The translations under genes and the position numbers were made by a program. From Acidobacteriota bacterium (lineage in GTDB: Bacteria > Acidobacteriota > Terriglobia > Terriglobales > Acidobacteriaceae): 41,296 nt of DNA. Under the pieces are notes generated by a model, which ran no database searches, was not told the DNA's origin, and saw only the letters and a list, made by a program, of their open reading frames with translations. Each line of letters begins with the position of its first letter. Position 1 is the first letter of the stretch. Of the stretch, positions 9,173-16,641 are shown in pieces. The stretch covers positions 1 through 41,296 of the forward strand of contig JAJZIF010000002.1 of the NCBI GenBank assembly GCA_021810735.1. The letters are read 5' to 3'.

Positions 9173-10726
9173 ATGAATCGCCGCAGGTTTATTCTGTCCT
9201 CCACGATAGTAGTAGCGCTACAGACTGGGTCCTCGTCTGTCCTCGAAAAAGCATTCCAGAGTGACACAGCAGTCCATGATCAAACGCTCCGCAATCGGCT
9301 AATGCGAGATCCGCTCAGGCCACAGTACCACCTCCTGCCACAGGCGGGATTCATAGGCGATCCGTGCGCGCCGCGATACTTCCGAGGTCAGTACCACGCT
9401 TTCTTTCACGGAAGCTTCGGAGGCCCAGGATGGCACCACGCAACGAGTTCTGACCTGGTCCACTGGAAGCACATGCCGATAGCACTTGCGCCCTCGGCTA
9501 ATTCTTATGACTCCTACGGAACTTTCACCGGCAGCGTCTTGCCAAGCGACGACGGCGCCAGCGTCATTTATACAGGTGTTACCACGGTCCCGGCTGACCA
9601 GGAGACAATTCAAAATGAAGGGCTGCGGGAAGTGCAGTGTATCGCAACATCGACGGTTGATGAACTGTGGACGTGGCACAAACTGGATAAGCCTGTAATC
9701 GAAACACCTCCGCCGGGTGTGAAGGTAACGGGTTTCCGCAATCCCTTCTCGTGGAAGGATGGCGATACCTGGTATGTCGGTGTAGGTTCGGGCTTTCCGC
9801 AAATTGGCGGCGCTGTGTTGCTCTATCGTTCGGGGGATGCGCGCCACTGGGAATACATGCATCCTCTCGCGCAGGGCACATGGAATGGAGAATCCTCTTC
9901 CAATCCGGTTCCCAGCGGTGAGATGTGGGAATGCCCTGACTTTTTTCCGCTCGGGGAGAAGCATGTTCTGATTTATTCCACAGAGCACACTACGTTTTGG
10001 CAAGTTGGGACTTTTGACAAGCGCAAACTTCTCTTCCAGGCAGAACGTGGAGGATTGTTGGACCACGGCGCGTACTATGCGGCGAAAAGTATGATTGACG
10101 GCAAGAAGAGGAGGATTTTATGGGGATGGGTACAGGAGACGCGTTCCAGGGAGGCAATAGAATCCGCTGGGTGGTCGGGCAGCATGTCTCTGCCCCGCGT
10201 CCTGACTCTGGGCGACGATAACGAATTACAAATCGAAGTCGCCTCTGAACTTGCATCCCTTCGAACGAATACTGTTGCGATTCACCAACCCCACAACTAC
10301 AACGAACTCAGCAATGCTCTCTCCAGAGCAATCATTGACAATCGTGCGGGGGAGATACTTTGGTCGTTCAAGGCAGGCAATGGCAGTTGCGGGCTTGATA
10401 TGCGTCTTTACTCGAAGGCGGCAGATTCAGTCTCCGTCTTGAATATCACTTATGCAAACAGAAATGGAAAGCCCTCCGTTACCATAGGCGAAAAAATATT
10501 ACCACTCAGCCCAGATACCAACGGAATCTCGTTTGTACATATCTGGATTGACGGATCTGTCATTGAAACTTTTGTCGATAATACAAAGGCAATTACAACG
10601 AGATGCTACGCGGCACCCGAGGAATCAGGCGAGATACATGTCGTGTGGACCGGAGCGGTCGACATGTTGAAGAGTCTGATAATTTCCGGTGTAAAGCCGA
10701 TCTCAGACGACCGGCTGACCACCTAA
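9173..10726 (+). CDS. GH32-family protein with Asp-to-Asn change in the RDP motif
   Basis: This 517-residue protein has a Tat-like start, MNRRRFIL, and GAGG 7 nt before the ATG. It is collinear with the first GH32 protein over its whole length (shared VKVTGFR, GGAVLLYRS, EMWECPD, final RLTT). The nucleophile region reads IGDPCAP instead of MNDPNGP, which keeps Asp63. The acid/base Glu253 (WECPD) is kept. The transition-state stabiliser, however, is Asn190 (FRNP; codon AAT at 9740-9742). In characterised GH32 enzymes loss of this Asp strongly lowers activity, so it may be a binding protein, a specialised transferase or a decaying copy. The frame is fully open, with no sign of pseudogene decay. 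It lies 39 bp behind the second GH32 gene, probably in the same transcript. Confidence 0.87.
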   Translation: MNRRRFILSSTIVVALQTGSSSVLEKAFQSDTAVHDQTLRNRLMRDPLRPQYHLLPQAGFIGDPCAPRYFRGQYHAFFHGSFGGPGWHHATSSDLVHWKHMPIALAPSANSYDSYGTFTGSVLPSDDGASVIYTGVTTVPADQETIQNEGLREVQCIATSTVDELWTWHKLDKPVIETPPPGVKVTGFRNPFSWKDGDTWYVGVGSGFPQIGGAVLLYRSGDARHWEYMHPLAQGTWNGESSSNPVPSGEMWECPDFFPLGEKHVLIYSTEHTTFWQVGTFDKRKLLFQAERGGLLDHGAYYAAKSMIDGKKRRILWGWVQETRSREAIESAGWSGSMSLPRVLTLGDDNELQIEVASELASLRTNTVAIHQPHNYNELSNALSRAIIDNRAGEILWSFKAGNGSCGLDMRLYSKAADSVSVLNITYANRNGKPSVTIGEKILPLSPDTNGISFVHIWIDGSVIETFVDNTKAITTRCYAAPEESGEIHVVWTGAVDMLKSLIISGVKPISDDRLTT

Positions 10727-11046
10727 GGGGCCTCTGCGCAGGTGATTAATTTGGCAGGGACACGCCTGGTCTCCACGACGATCGCCAGCTTAGCCTAATC
10801 CAATCGGGGAGTTCCCCTCGCTGTGTTGGGTGCCTCTCACTGTTTTCTTTGCGAAGCCAGCGCCTCCGCTTGTAAGGCAATACTTTTTCTGTCGCAGTTG
10901 CTGTTGCCTTTGCTTTTCACCAGTTGCAGTCAGGCCCCTTTGAGGGGCCAGCGACCGTAAAGCCTCCGGCTGCTGGGGGATATTTACTTCAACCAATTTT
11001 TTATAGTAATTTGCAATGCGATTTCGAACAGCGTTAGTGTCGGCTC
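10727..11046. other. Gene-free stretch between the GH32 genes and the relaxase
   Basis: These 320 bp hold no convincing gene. They contain two short inverted repeats, GGGGA-GT-TCCCC (10806-10817) and the GGCCCCT hairpin listed separately, and a TATAGT (11002-11007) that could be a -10 for the relaxase. The left end of the mobile element presumably lies here or further left. No copy of the tRNA-Glu fragment found at 16505-16548 was seen in it. Confidence 0.5.
10933..10949. repeat. Short inverted repeat upstream of the relaxase, possible oriT part
   Basis: GGCCCCT and AGGGGCC flank a 3-nt loop, 97 bp upstream of the relaxase start. Relaxase genes usually sit next to their origin of transfer, and oriT normally holds an inverted repeat near the nick site. 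No T-tract follows, so a terminator is less likely. The assignment rests on position only. Confidence 0.25.
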
Positions 11047-13779
11047 ATGCTAACGATTCGAGCGATGTCGGGCGGTGTCGGGTATGCGGCGCGGCATCTG
11101 GAACACAGCGATTACTACGATGAGCAGCGCCGGATTCAGGGCGAGTGGCATGGTCGCGCAGCCGAATTGCTTGGCCTGCGTGGAGAGGTGACACGCGAAC
11201 AGTTTGAGGCCATACGTGAAGGTCTACATCCTGAGACAGGAGAATTTCTCCGGCAACGTCACAGCGCAGACCGCATTGGTGAGGATGGAGCAGAACAGAG
11301 CAAGGCGCGTTCGTTGTACGATCTGACATTCTCTGCGCCCAAGTCGATTTCGATTCAGGCTCTTATTGGCGGAGATGAACGACTCATCGCTGCGCACGAC
11401 AAAGCTGTGCTCGAAGCCCTGGCCGAAGCGGAGCATTATGCGGCGACGCGGGTTCGCATGGATGGCGCGAATGAAGATCGCACCACGGGCAATTGGGTTG
11501 TCGCTACCTATCGGCATGACGCCAGCCGTGAACTCGATCCGCAACTGCATACGCATGCCGTCGCCGCGAATCTTACCTATGACGGTGTGGAGGGTCGTTG
11601 GAAGGCGTTGCAGGCATCGGGCCTTTACGAACGGCGCGCCTATCTGACAGAGGTTTACCGGAATGTGCTGGCGCGCGAAGTCCGTGGTCTCGGTTATGAA
11701 ATCGAGCGACACCGCGATTCCAAAAGCCGGGATTATGGCTTTGAGATTCGAGGCATCGACCATGACCTGCTGGAAAAATACAGCCAGCGCAGCGCCCAGC
11801 GCGATGCCGCCGTCGAGCAATTTACGCAGGAGCGTGGCCGCAAGCCTACGGACAATGAAGTTGCAGTTCTGGTGCGTGAAACACGCGCGGACAAGCTGAC
11901 GGAAATCTCGACCGAGCACCTGCGCGAGCAGCAGCAGGCGCGATTGACTCCAGACGAAAAGCAATCACTCCAGCATCTTCATGAGTACGCAATAGAGCAT
12001 CAACAGCACCTCGGCCCGGAACCTTCACGAACATCCGAGTCCCTGGAATACGCCAAGGAGCATATTTTCGAGCGTCATTCCGTGGTGTGCGACCATGTAC
12101 TCCTGACGGAAGTCCTGCGGCATGGCCGTGGACACATCGATCTCGGGCAACTGCGCGGCACTCTGGAAGTGGAACAGTTGCAGGGTTCGATCCTTCGTGC
12201 CGGGCATGACGTGGCGATCCGCGAGAGCCTCGACCGTGAGCAGAAAATCATTGCCACGATAGATCGGGGCATCGACAGATATGAATCCCTGGGCGGTGGT
12301 CGCGCTTTCGAGCCTTCCGCGCATCTGCGTGAGGAACAAAAACAAGCGGTGCAAAAGATTTTGGACTCGCGCGATTTTGCCATCAACCTGCGCGGTGCCG
12401 CGGGAACTGGCAAGACGGCAACATTACAAGAAATTGATCGCGGGTTGCGCGATGCTGGCTGCGAGGTGATAGCGGTGGCTCCAACCCGGAGCGCGGTGGA
12501 GGAATTGCAGAAAGTTGGCTTTGGCGACGCGATGACGATTACATGGTTGCTGGAAGATCACACGGTGCAAGCATCCCTTCGCGGCAAGGTGCTTGTGGTC
12601 GATGAGGCAGGTATGGTTTCTGGCCGTCAGATGGAGAGCTTGCTAAAAGTGGCAGAGCGCGAACATGCACGCATCCTCTTCTCTGGCGATACACGGCAGA
12701 TTCAAAGCGTGGAAGCCTCGGACGCGCTGCGCATTCTGGAGCGCGAATCCAAGATGCAAAGTGTGTCCCTGACTGGAGTTCAGCGGCAGACACATGCGGA
12801 ATATCGGGATGCCATACAAACGCTGCGCGGTTCACCGGAACAGGGTTTCGAGAAACTGGAGCGGCTTGGGGCCGTGCGCGAAGTGCCAGCCATCGAACGT
12901 GCGCAAACGGTCGCGGACATCTATCGGGAAATGACGGCCAATCCAGACCGCCGCGTTCTCGTGGTCGCTGCCACGCATCAAGAGATTGGCCAGGTGACAG
13001 AGGCCATCCGGCACGATCTTAAAGAACGTGGCGAGCTTGCAACAGGAGCAATGATGGAACGCCATGTTCCTCTGCAATGGACGGAGGCGCAGAAGCGTGA
13101 TCCTGCGAATTATCACGAAGGCCAGATACTGCATTTTCCTCGTGCGACGCATGGTGTCGATCGACATGACTCACTGGAAATCTGTCGTGTGGACGGCAAT
13201 ACGCTGGTTGCTCGCAACAAACGCGGCCAGGATGTTTCGCTGACAACGAAGCAGGCATGGGCCTACTCGGTTCACGAACGCCAGCCGATGGAAGTTGCTG
13301 CGGGCGACCGGCTTCTGCTGACCGGCAATCGCCGCAGTCCAGAGTTTCAGGCGACGAATGGCGAATTGGTCACAGTGCGCAATGTTGAAGGCCGGAAGAT
13401 TCATCTGAAAGATGGCAGGACCATTCCAGATAACTATCGTGAATTCGCGCATGGCTATGCTGTCACCGCACATCGCAGTCAAGGGAAGACGGTGGATAGG
13501 GTCATCGTTTCCGCCGACGCGATGAAGCAGGAACTCTTCTACGTGGCCGCATCGCGCGGACGTGAGGAGATTGCCATTGTGACCAGCGACCGGGAACAAC
13601 TGCGAGAATCCCTCGGCATCTCGACCGCGCGTCCGTCCGCCACGGAACTGGCCAGAGAAAAGGTGCAGGAGCAACACGTTCATGAGATCGGCCTTGAGAA
13701 AATGCCGGTACAAAGCGTGCAGCAAGCGGAGCCCAGGCATGAAATCAGCCACGGCTATGATTTCGGGCCGAGCTTGTAA
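11047..13779 (+). CDS. MobF-family conjugative relaxase-helicase (TrwC/TraI-like)
   Basis: The product has 910 residues. The N-terminal relaxase domain (1 to about 300) starts in the canonical way (MLTIRAMSGGVGYAARHLE), with a tyrosine pair Y23-Y24 as candidate nicking residues. It has the metal-binding three-histidine motif H157, H168, H170 in YRHDASRELDPQLHTH. The C-terminal half is a superfamily 1 helicase with Walker A GAAGTGKT (450-457), Walker B VLVVDEAGM (515-523) and motif VI-like GYAVTAHRSQGKTVDRV near 803. Such proteins nick one strand at oriT, stay bound to the 5' end and unwind the DNA during conjugation. It is near the size of plasmid R388 TrwC (966) and shorter than F TraI. No good ribosome-binding site is seen. 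No T4SS genes are adjacent. Confidence 0.93.
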   Translation: MLTIRAMSGGVGYAARHLEHSDYYDEQRRIQGEWHGRAAELLGLRGEVTREQFEAIREGLHPETGEFLRQRHSADRIGEDGAEQSKARSLYDLTFSAPKSISIQALIGGDERLIAAHDKAVLEALAEAEHYAATRVRMDGANEDRTTGNWVVATYRHDASRELDPQLHTHAVAANLTYDGVEGRWKALQASGLYERRAYLTEVYRNVLAREVRGLGYEIERHRDSKSRDYGFEIRGIDHDLLEKYSQRSAQRDAAVEQFTQERGRKPTDNEVAVLVRETRADKLTEISTEHLREQQQARLTPDEKQSLQHLHEYAIEHQQHLGPEPSRTSESLEYAKEHIFERHSVVCDHVLLTEVLRHGRGHIDLGQLRGTLEVEQLQGSILRAGHDVAIRESLDREQKIIATIDRGIDRYESLGGGRAFEPSAHLREEQKQAVQKILDSRDFAINLRGAAGTGKTATLQEIDRGLRDAGCEVIAVAPTRSAVEELQKVGFGDAMTITWLLEDHTVQASLRGKVLVVDEAGMVSGRQMESLLKVAEREHARILFSGDTRQIQSVEASDALRILERESKMQSVSLTGVQRQTHAEYRDAIQTLRGSPEQGFEKLERLGAVREVPAIERAQTVADIYREMTANPDRRVLVVAATHQEIGQVTEAIRHDLKERGELATGAMMERHVPLQWTEAQKRDPANYHEGQILHFPRATHGVDRHDSLEICRVDGNTLVARNKRGQDVSLTTKQAWAYSVHERQPMEVAAGDRLLLTGNRRSPEFQATNGELVTVRNVEGRKIHLKDGRTIPDNYREFAHGYAVTAHRSQGKTVDRVIVSADAMKQELFYVAASRGREEIAIVTSDREQLRESLGISTARPSATELAREKVQEQHVHEIGLEKMPVQSVQQAEPRHEISHGYDFGPSL

Positions 13780-13818
13780 TCTCAACGGATCATGCGGGCA
13801 ATCGTAAGTAACTGCACA

Positions 13819-14157
13819 TCAATGTCTGGATGCGCTGCTCGTCATTTTCTTGCGTGCATATTGGCGGCGAACAGATATGTAGCCCTCTGGCAGCTCGTCG
13901 CCTGCTTCAGGACGGCGACCTGTTGGGCGGTCAAGAATTAGCAGCGCTTTTGCGATAGAGGAGTTCGTGACCTTGGCCCTTCGCGCCAACCATTCCTCGT
14001 GTTGTAGATGCGCAAGTTTTTCAGCCACGGCAACGTTAATGAACTGGTTGAGAGAAACGCCCTCACGCTGCGAGATTTGCTCCGCCACTTTACGGACCGA
14101 TGGCATGAGTCGGAGCGGAAATTTATTCACGACAATTTTCTTTTGGCTCGCTGGCAT
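13819..14157 (-). CDS. Ribbon-helix-helix antitoxin-like protein
   Basis: This is a 112-residue basic protein. Residues about 8-50 (KIVVNKFPLRLMPSVRKVAE, then GVSLNQFINVAVAEKLA) fit the beta-strand and two helices of an Arc/CopG/HicB-like DNA-binding fold. Its start lies 4 bp past the stop of the PIN-domain gene, so the two form a two-gene operon. The likely job is to neutralise the PIN ribonuclease with its C-terminal part and repress the operon promoter with the RHH domain. The gene follows the toxin, the reverse of the commoner order. Its 3' end converges with the relaxase, 39 bp apart. Confidence 0.75.
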   Translation of the reverse strand: MPASQKKIVVNKFPLRLMPSVRKVAEQISQREGVSLNQFINVAVAEKLAHLQHEEWLARRAKVTNSSIAKALLILDRPTGRRPEAGDELPEGYISVRRQYARKKMTSSASRH

Positions 14158-14161
14158 CTTT

Positions 14162-14590
14162 TTATCGCTTCTTTCTGAATTCGCTCAATAGCTCGGCTGG
14201 TGTCAGCACCCGTATGCGAAACTGTTTGGCGGCGTCGCGGAAGTGCTTGGTGTTGTTCGTCACGATTGCATCTGCTCTGCCGTTGATGGCGACATCCAGC
14301 ACCATGTCATCGTTCGCATCTTGCGAAAGTGGCCGATGCTGCATCGTAACCAATATCGGTTCGGCGACGGCTTCCAAAGCATCCAGGAGCAACTCGATTT
14401 CCTTCCGCGTTTTCCCAGATGCGGCCAAGTGCTCTGGCCGCAGGGCCACGTCCCTGTATTCACAGGCCAGCTTGTAGTCCATAAGGATAGTCAGTTGCCG
14501 CAATAGCGCCAGTCGTACATTCTCGGCGGCGGCCCCTGTGCTGGAGCGGAGTGCGGTAATCAGCGCTGCCGTATCGAGAACGATCCTCAC
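14162..14590 (-). CDS. PIN-domain ribonuclease, toxin component
   Basis: This is a 142-residue PIN domain of the COG1569-like toxin kind. Acidic residues in the expected places are D6 (MRIVLDTAALITAL), E44 (ACEYRDV), D91 and D94/D95 (SQDANDDMVLDVA). The usual TGD near the end is TNNTKHF here. PIN toxins cleave RNA, often tRNA or mRNA, with Mg2+ or Mn2+. The product of the next gene is the probable antitoxin. In a mobile element such pairs commonly act as maintenance modules. The start codon lies 70 bp from a long palindrome (14660-14803), which may hold the operon promoter and operator. Confidence 0.83.
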   Translation of the reverse strand: MRIVLDTAALITALRSSTGAAAENVRLALLRQLTILMDYKLACEYRDVALRPEHLAASGKTRKEIELLLDALEAVAEPILVTMQHRPLSQDANDDMVLDVAINGRADAIVTNNTKHFRDAAKQFRIRVLTPAELLSEFRKKR

Positions 14591-14659
14591 AAAAGCATGG
14601 TATCACGGGTGGCATCATAGATTTGTCTTTGCATTGGTTTTGCTGGGAACTGGAAGTGA

Positions 14660-14803
14660 TGTGACATTCCCTGGATAAAGGGTAATTGTGTGCCGAGGTC
14701 GCTCAGGTCTGTGTCAAGGCGCATGCCCGCGCAGCGGCGGGCTTCGCCCGGCCTTGACACAGAACGCGCCTCGGCTATGCTGCCGATATCGGGGAATGTC
14801 ACA
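14660..14803. repeat. 144-bp nested near-palindrome between toxin-antitoxin and integrase genes
   Basis: Three perfect inverted repeats are almost concentric. The outer is TGTGACATTCCC (14660-14671) with GGGAATGTCACA (14792-14803). The middle is GCCGAGG (14692-14698) with CCTCGGC (14769-14775). The inner is TCTGTGTCAAGGC (14708-14720) with GCCTTGACACAGA (14751-14763). The centre holds further self-complementary GC-rich sequence (GCCCGC with GCGGGC, or CGGGC-TTC-GCCCG). The arm centres differ by only 2-4 bp. It lies within the 445 bp without a gene from 14591 to 15035. It could be an oriT, a recombination or replication structure, a bidirectional operator region or a structured RNA; the sequence alone does not decide. 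Confidence 0.8.
14754..14781 (+). promoter_or_regulatory. Candidate sigma-70 promoter in the right arm of the palindrome
   Basis: TTGACA (14754-14759) and TATGCT (14776-14781) are 16 bp apart and point toward the excisionase and integrase genes. The -35 is part of the inner inverted repeat. Folding or a protein bound to the palindrome would therefore affect it. The leader would be about 250 nt. Confidence 0.35.
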
Positions 14804-14844
14804 GAGGTTTGTCCAGTCATTTTCAAGATTTATGGCACAGTTTG

Positions 14845-14861
14845 TTTTCATCGGATGAAAA
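14845..14861. promoter_or_regulatory. 17-bp perfect palindrome, probable protein-binding site
   Basis: TTTTCATC and GATGAAAA flank a single G. The loop is too small for an RNA hairpin, so a dimeric DNA-binding protein is the more likely reader. It lies downstream of the candidate promoter at 14754-14781 and about 175 bp upstream of the excisionase gene. Confidence 0.4.
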
Positions 14862-15035
14862 ATACGCCTGCGCCAATTGTTCCTAAAACTACCTTCTACT
14901 ACCTCCCAGTCCTTCCGGCTCCTTCAGCGTCTCTCTACTCCGGTTTGCCATGTCGATAGGCTCGAAAAGTCGCAATATGTGGTAGTAGACATCTCTTCTG
15001 GCCCACGGCATTGTGGTTATAGGAGTGTGCGAATT

Positions 15036-15272
15036 ATGTTCGATTCTTCTTACTCTTTTGAGCCACTGCTCAACAGCGAACAGGCTGCGGCGCTGGTCAA
15101 AGTCCACCCCAAAACTTTACAGCGATATGCTCGTCAAGGTCTCGTCGTCGGGTTGCGCGTGGGCAATCTCTGGCGTTTCCGTGCTTCCGATCTCGACCGC
15201 TGTCTGCCTTTCACGGTAAGCTCAGACAGCTATCCGTGCCGCCTCACAACCCTTGAAATGGAGAGGAAATGA
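15036..15272 (+). CDS. Excisionase-like helix-turn-helix protein
   Basis: The frame is open from 14877, but the ATG at 15036 is chosen because AGGAG (15021-15025) precedes it at a suitable distance and the conserved domain starts just after it. The 78-residue product has a MerR/excisionase-type winged HTH (about 10-58). It reads LLNSEQAAALVKVHPKTLQR, then a basic turn and the wing VGNLWRFRASDLDR. Its stop overlaps the integrase start (ATGA at 15269-15272), so translation of the two is coupled. Proteins of this kind bend DNA at attachment sites and steer the integrase toward excision, and some also repress int. The function is inferred from fold and position. Confidence 0.8.
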   Translation: MFDSSYSFEPLLNSEQAAALVKVHPKTLQRYARQGLVVGLRVGNLWRFRASDLDRCLPFTVSSDSYPCRLTTLEMERK

Positions 15273-16417
15273 GACGATCACGATTTCAGCAAGGCAGTCT
15301 TCAGCTTGTGGTGCGCGCCGGGAACCGGAAGGCATGGGAGTACCGATGGTACGAAGTCCAGCCCGATGGCAAACGGACACGCCGCAACCTGGTGCTGGGA
15401 ACATTGGAACAATATCCGAACGAGACGGCGGCGCAAAAAGCCGTCGTCGCGCTTCGGGCAGACATCAACGTGGAAAGTCCTCGCATGAATCTCACTCCGG
15501 TCAGTGTTGCGATGCTTGTTGAACATTATCGGCAGAAAGAACTCGGCGAAGGCTCAAGCAAAACTTACGCGACATGCAGAACCTACGAAGGCTATTTCCG
15601 CAAATGGATACTGCCTCGTTGGAACACGTACAGCGTGAAAGATGTAAGGTCTGTCGCCGTAGAGGAATGGCTACGCTCGCTGAAACTTTCCAATGGAAGC
15701 AAGGCGAAGATGCGGAACATCATGCACGCCGTCTTCAATCACGCCATGCGCTGGGAATGGCACGACCACAACCCGATCACCTTGGTGCGGCAAAGCTCCA
15801 AGCGGTCGAAGGTTCCGATTGTGCTCACGCTGGAGGAAGTTGGCGCATTGCTCCATCTTCTGAAGGAACCGGCACGCACGGCAGTCTTCCTCGACGTGCT
15901 TACCGGCCTGCGCGTTGGTGAGTTGCTGGCGCTGAAATGGAATGACATTGATTTCGAGAAATCGCAAATCTCTGTCACCCGCTCCATCGTCATGCAGCGT
16001 GTCGGCGATTGCAAGACGGAAGCCAGCCGTAAGCCCGTACCTCTGGATTTGCGGCTTGGGGAAGCGCTCTATAACTGGCGGCGGATGAGTCCCTACCCGC
16101 GACCGGAGGATTGGGTCTTTGCCAGCCCACATTCCGATGGCCGCTTACCCTACTGGCCGGGTGCGTTCTTTCGTGCGCACATTCTGCCAGCGGCCAAAAT
16201 CCTTGGTATCGAGGGGATTGGCTGGCACACCTTCCGGCGCACTTACGCGACACTCCTCAAGGCCAACGGTGAGGATGTCAAGACGGTGCAGGAACTCCTG
16301 CGGCATGCCAACAGCATTGTGACGATGAACCTGTACGCACAGGCCATCACGCAGAACAAGCGAGATGCTCAAAGTCGCATTGTAACCATGCTGCAAGATC
16401 GGAAACTGCTTGCTTAA
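15269..16417 (+). CDS. Tyrosine recombinase / site-specific integrase
   Basis: This is a 382-residue phage-type integrase. The N-terminal part (1 to about 75) may be an arm-binding domain. A SAM-like core-binding domain follows at about 78-175, and the catalytic domain runs from about 185. The catalytic residues are visible: R215 (TGLRVGELLALKW), K249 or K255, H320 and R323 (WHTFRRTYATLL), H346 (LLRHANS), and nucleophile Y356 (MNLYAQA). It should integrate and excise the surrounding element at an attachment core. The tRNA-Glu 3' fragment begins only 88 bp past its stop, the usual place for that core. The start overlaps the excisionase gene by 4 bp. The frame is intact. Confidence 0.95.
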   Translation: MRRSRFQQGSLQLVVRAGNRKAWEYRWYEVQPDGKRTRRNLVLGTLEQYPNETAAQKAVVALRADINVESPRMNLTPVSVAMLVEHYRQKELGEGSSKTYATCRTYEGYFRKWILPRWNTYSVKDVRSVAVEEWLRSLKLSNGSKAKMRNIMHAVFNHAMRWEWHDHNPITLVRQSSKRSKVPIVLTLEEVGALLHLLKEPARTAVFLDVLTGLRVGELLALKWNDIDFEKSQISVTRSIVMQRVGDCKTEASRKPVPLDLRLGEALYNWRRMSPYPRPEDWVFASPHSDGRLPYWPGAFFRAHILPAAKILGIEGIGWHTFRRTYATLLKANGEDVKTVQELLRHANSIVTMNLYAQAITQNKRDAQSRIVTMLQDRKLLA

Positions 16418-16504
16418 AATGCAAGCCCAAACTGAGCACTTCGCTTATCGGACTATAACGGACCTACAAAATTCTGGATGGGATTTGGAAGTGGTTGATT
16501 TTGT

Positions 16505-16548
16505 TGGCGTCCCCGACGGGATTTGAACCCGTGTTATCGCCGTGAAAG
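16505..16548 (-). pseudogene. 3' half of a tRNA-Glu gene, probable attachment core
   Basis: On the minus strand the 44 bases read from the anticodon loop CTTTCAC (anticodon TTC) through GGCGA and the T arm ACGGG-TTCAAAT-CCCGT to the acceptor 3' strand and an encoded CCA. This matches the bacterial tRNA-Glu pattern. The D arm, the 5' side of the anticodon stem and the 5' acceptor strand are missing. The sequence to the right cannot supply them, as no GTCCCCG lies at the right distance. Tyrosine integrases often recombine within tRNA 3' ends and leave just such fragments. Confidence 0.75.
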
Positions 16549-16641
16549 TCTCGTCCCAAACGGCAACCCTAACGAACGGCTGAGAATCAGAATGCATCGG
16601 AACGAATCCCAGCAACAGCAACGAACAGCTTAACTGCTCCG

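Larger units (their letters stand above)
11047..16548. mobile_element. Integrated mobilisable element or remnant (relaxase, toxin-antitoxin, excisionase, integrase, tRNA-Glu core)
   Basis: This stretch groups a MobF relaxase, a PIN/ribbon-helix-helix pair, an excisionase-like protein, a tyrosine integrase and a tRNA-Glu 3' fragment. That is a standard content for an integrative mobilisable element. No mating-pair genes, coupling protein or replication initiator are visible, so transfer would need help from another element. The right limit is set at the tRNA fragment. The left limit is unknown; the relaxase start is used only as a minimum. Confidence 0.6.

Noticed and set aside
10806..10817. 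GGGGA-GT-TCCCC as a terminator for the GH32 genes
   Set aside because: The stem is short, with a 2-nt loop and no T-tract, so it is not convincing.
10790..10996. Minus-strand open frame of 68 codons upstream of the relaxase
   Set aside because: It has low-complexity Gln/Arg/Leu content, no domain and no ribosome-binding site of note, so it is not called a gene.
16505..16590. Complete tRNA gene at the right end of the element
   Set aside because: Only the anticodon loop to CCA can be read; the needed 5' acceptor strand, D arm and anticodon-stem partner are absent.
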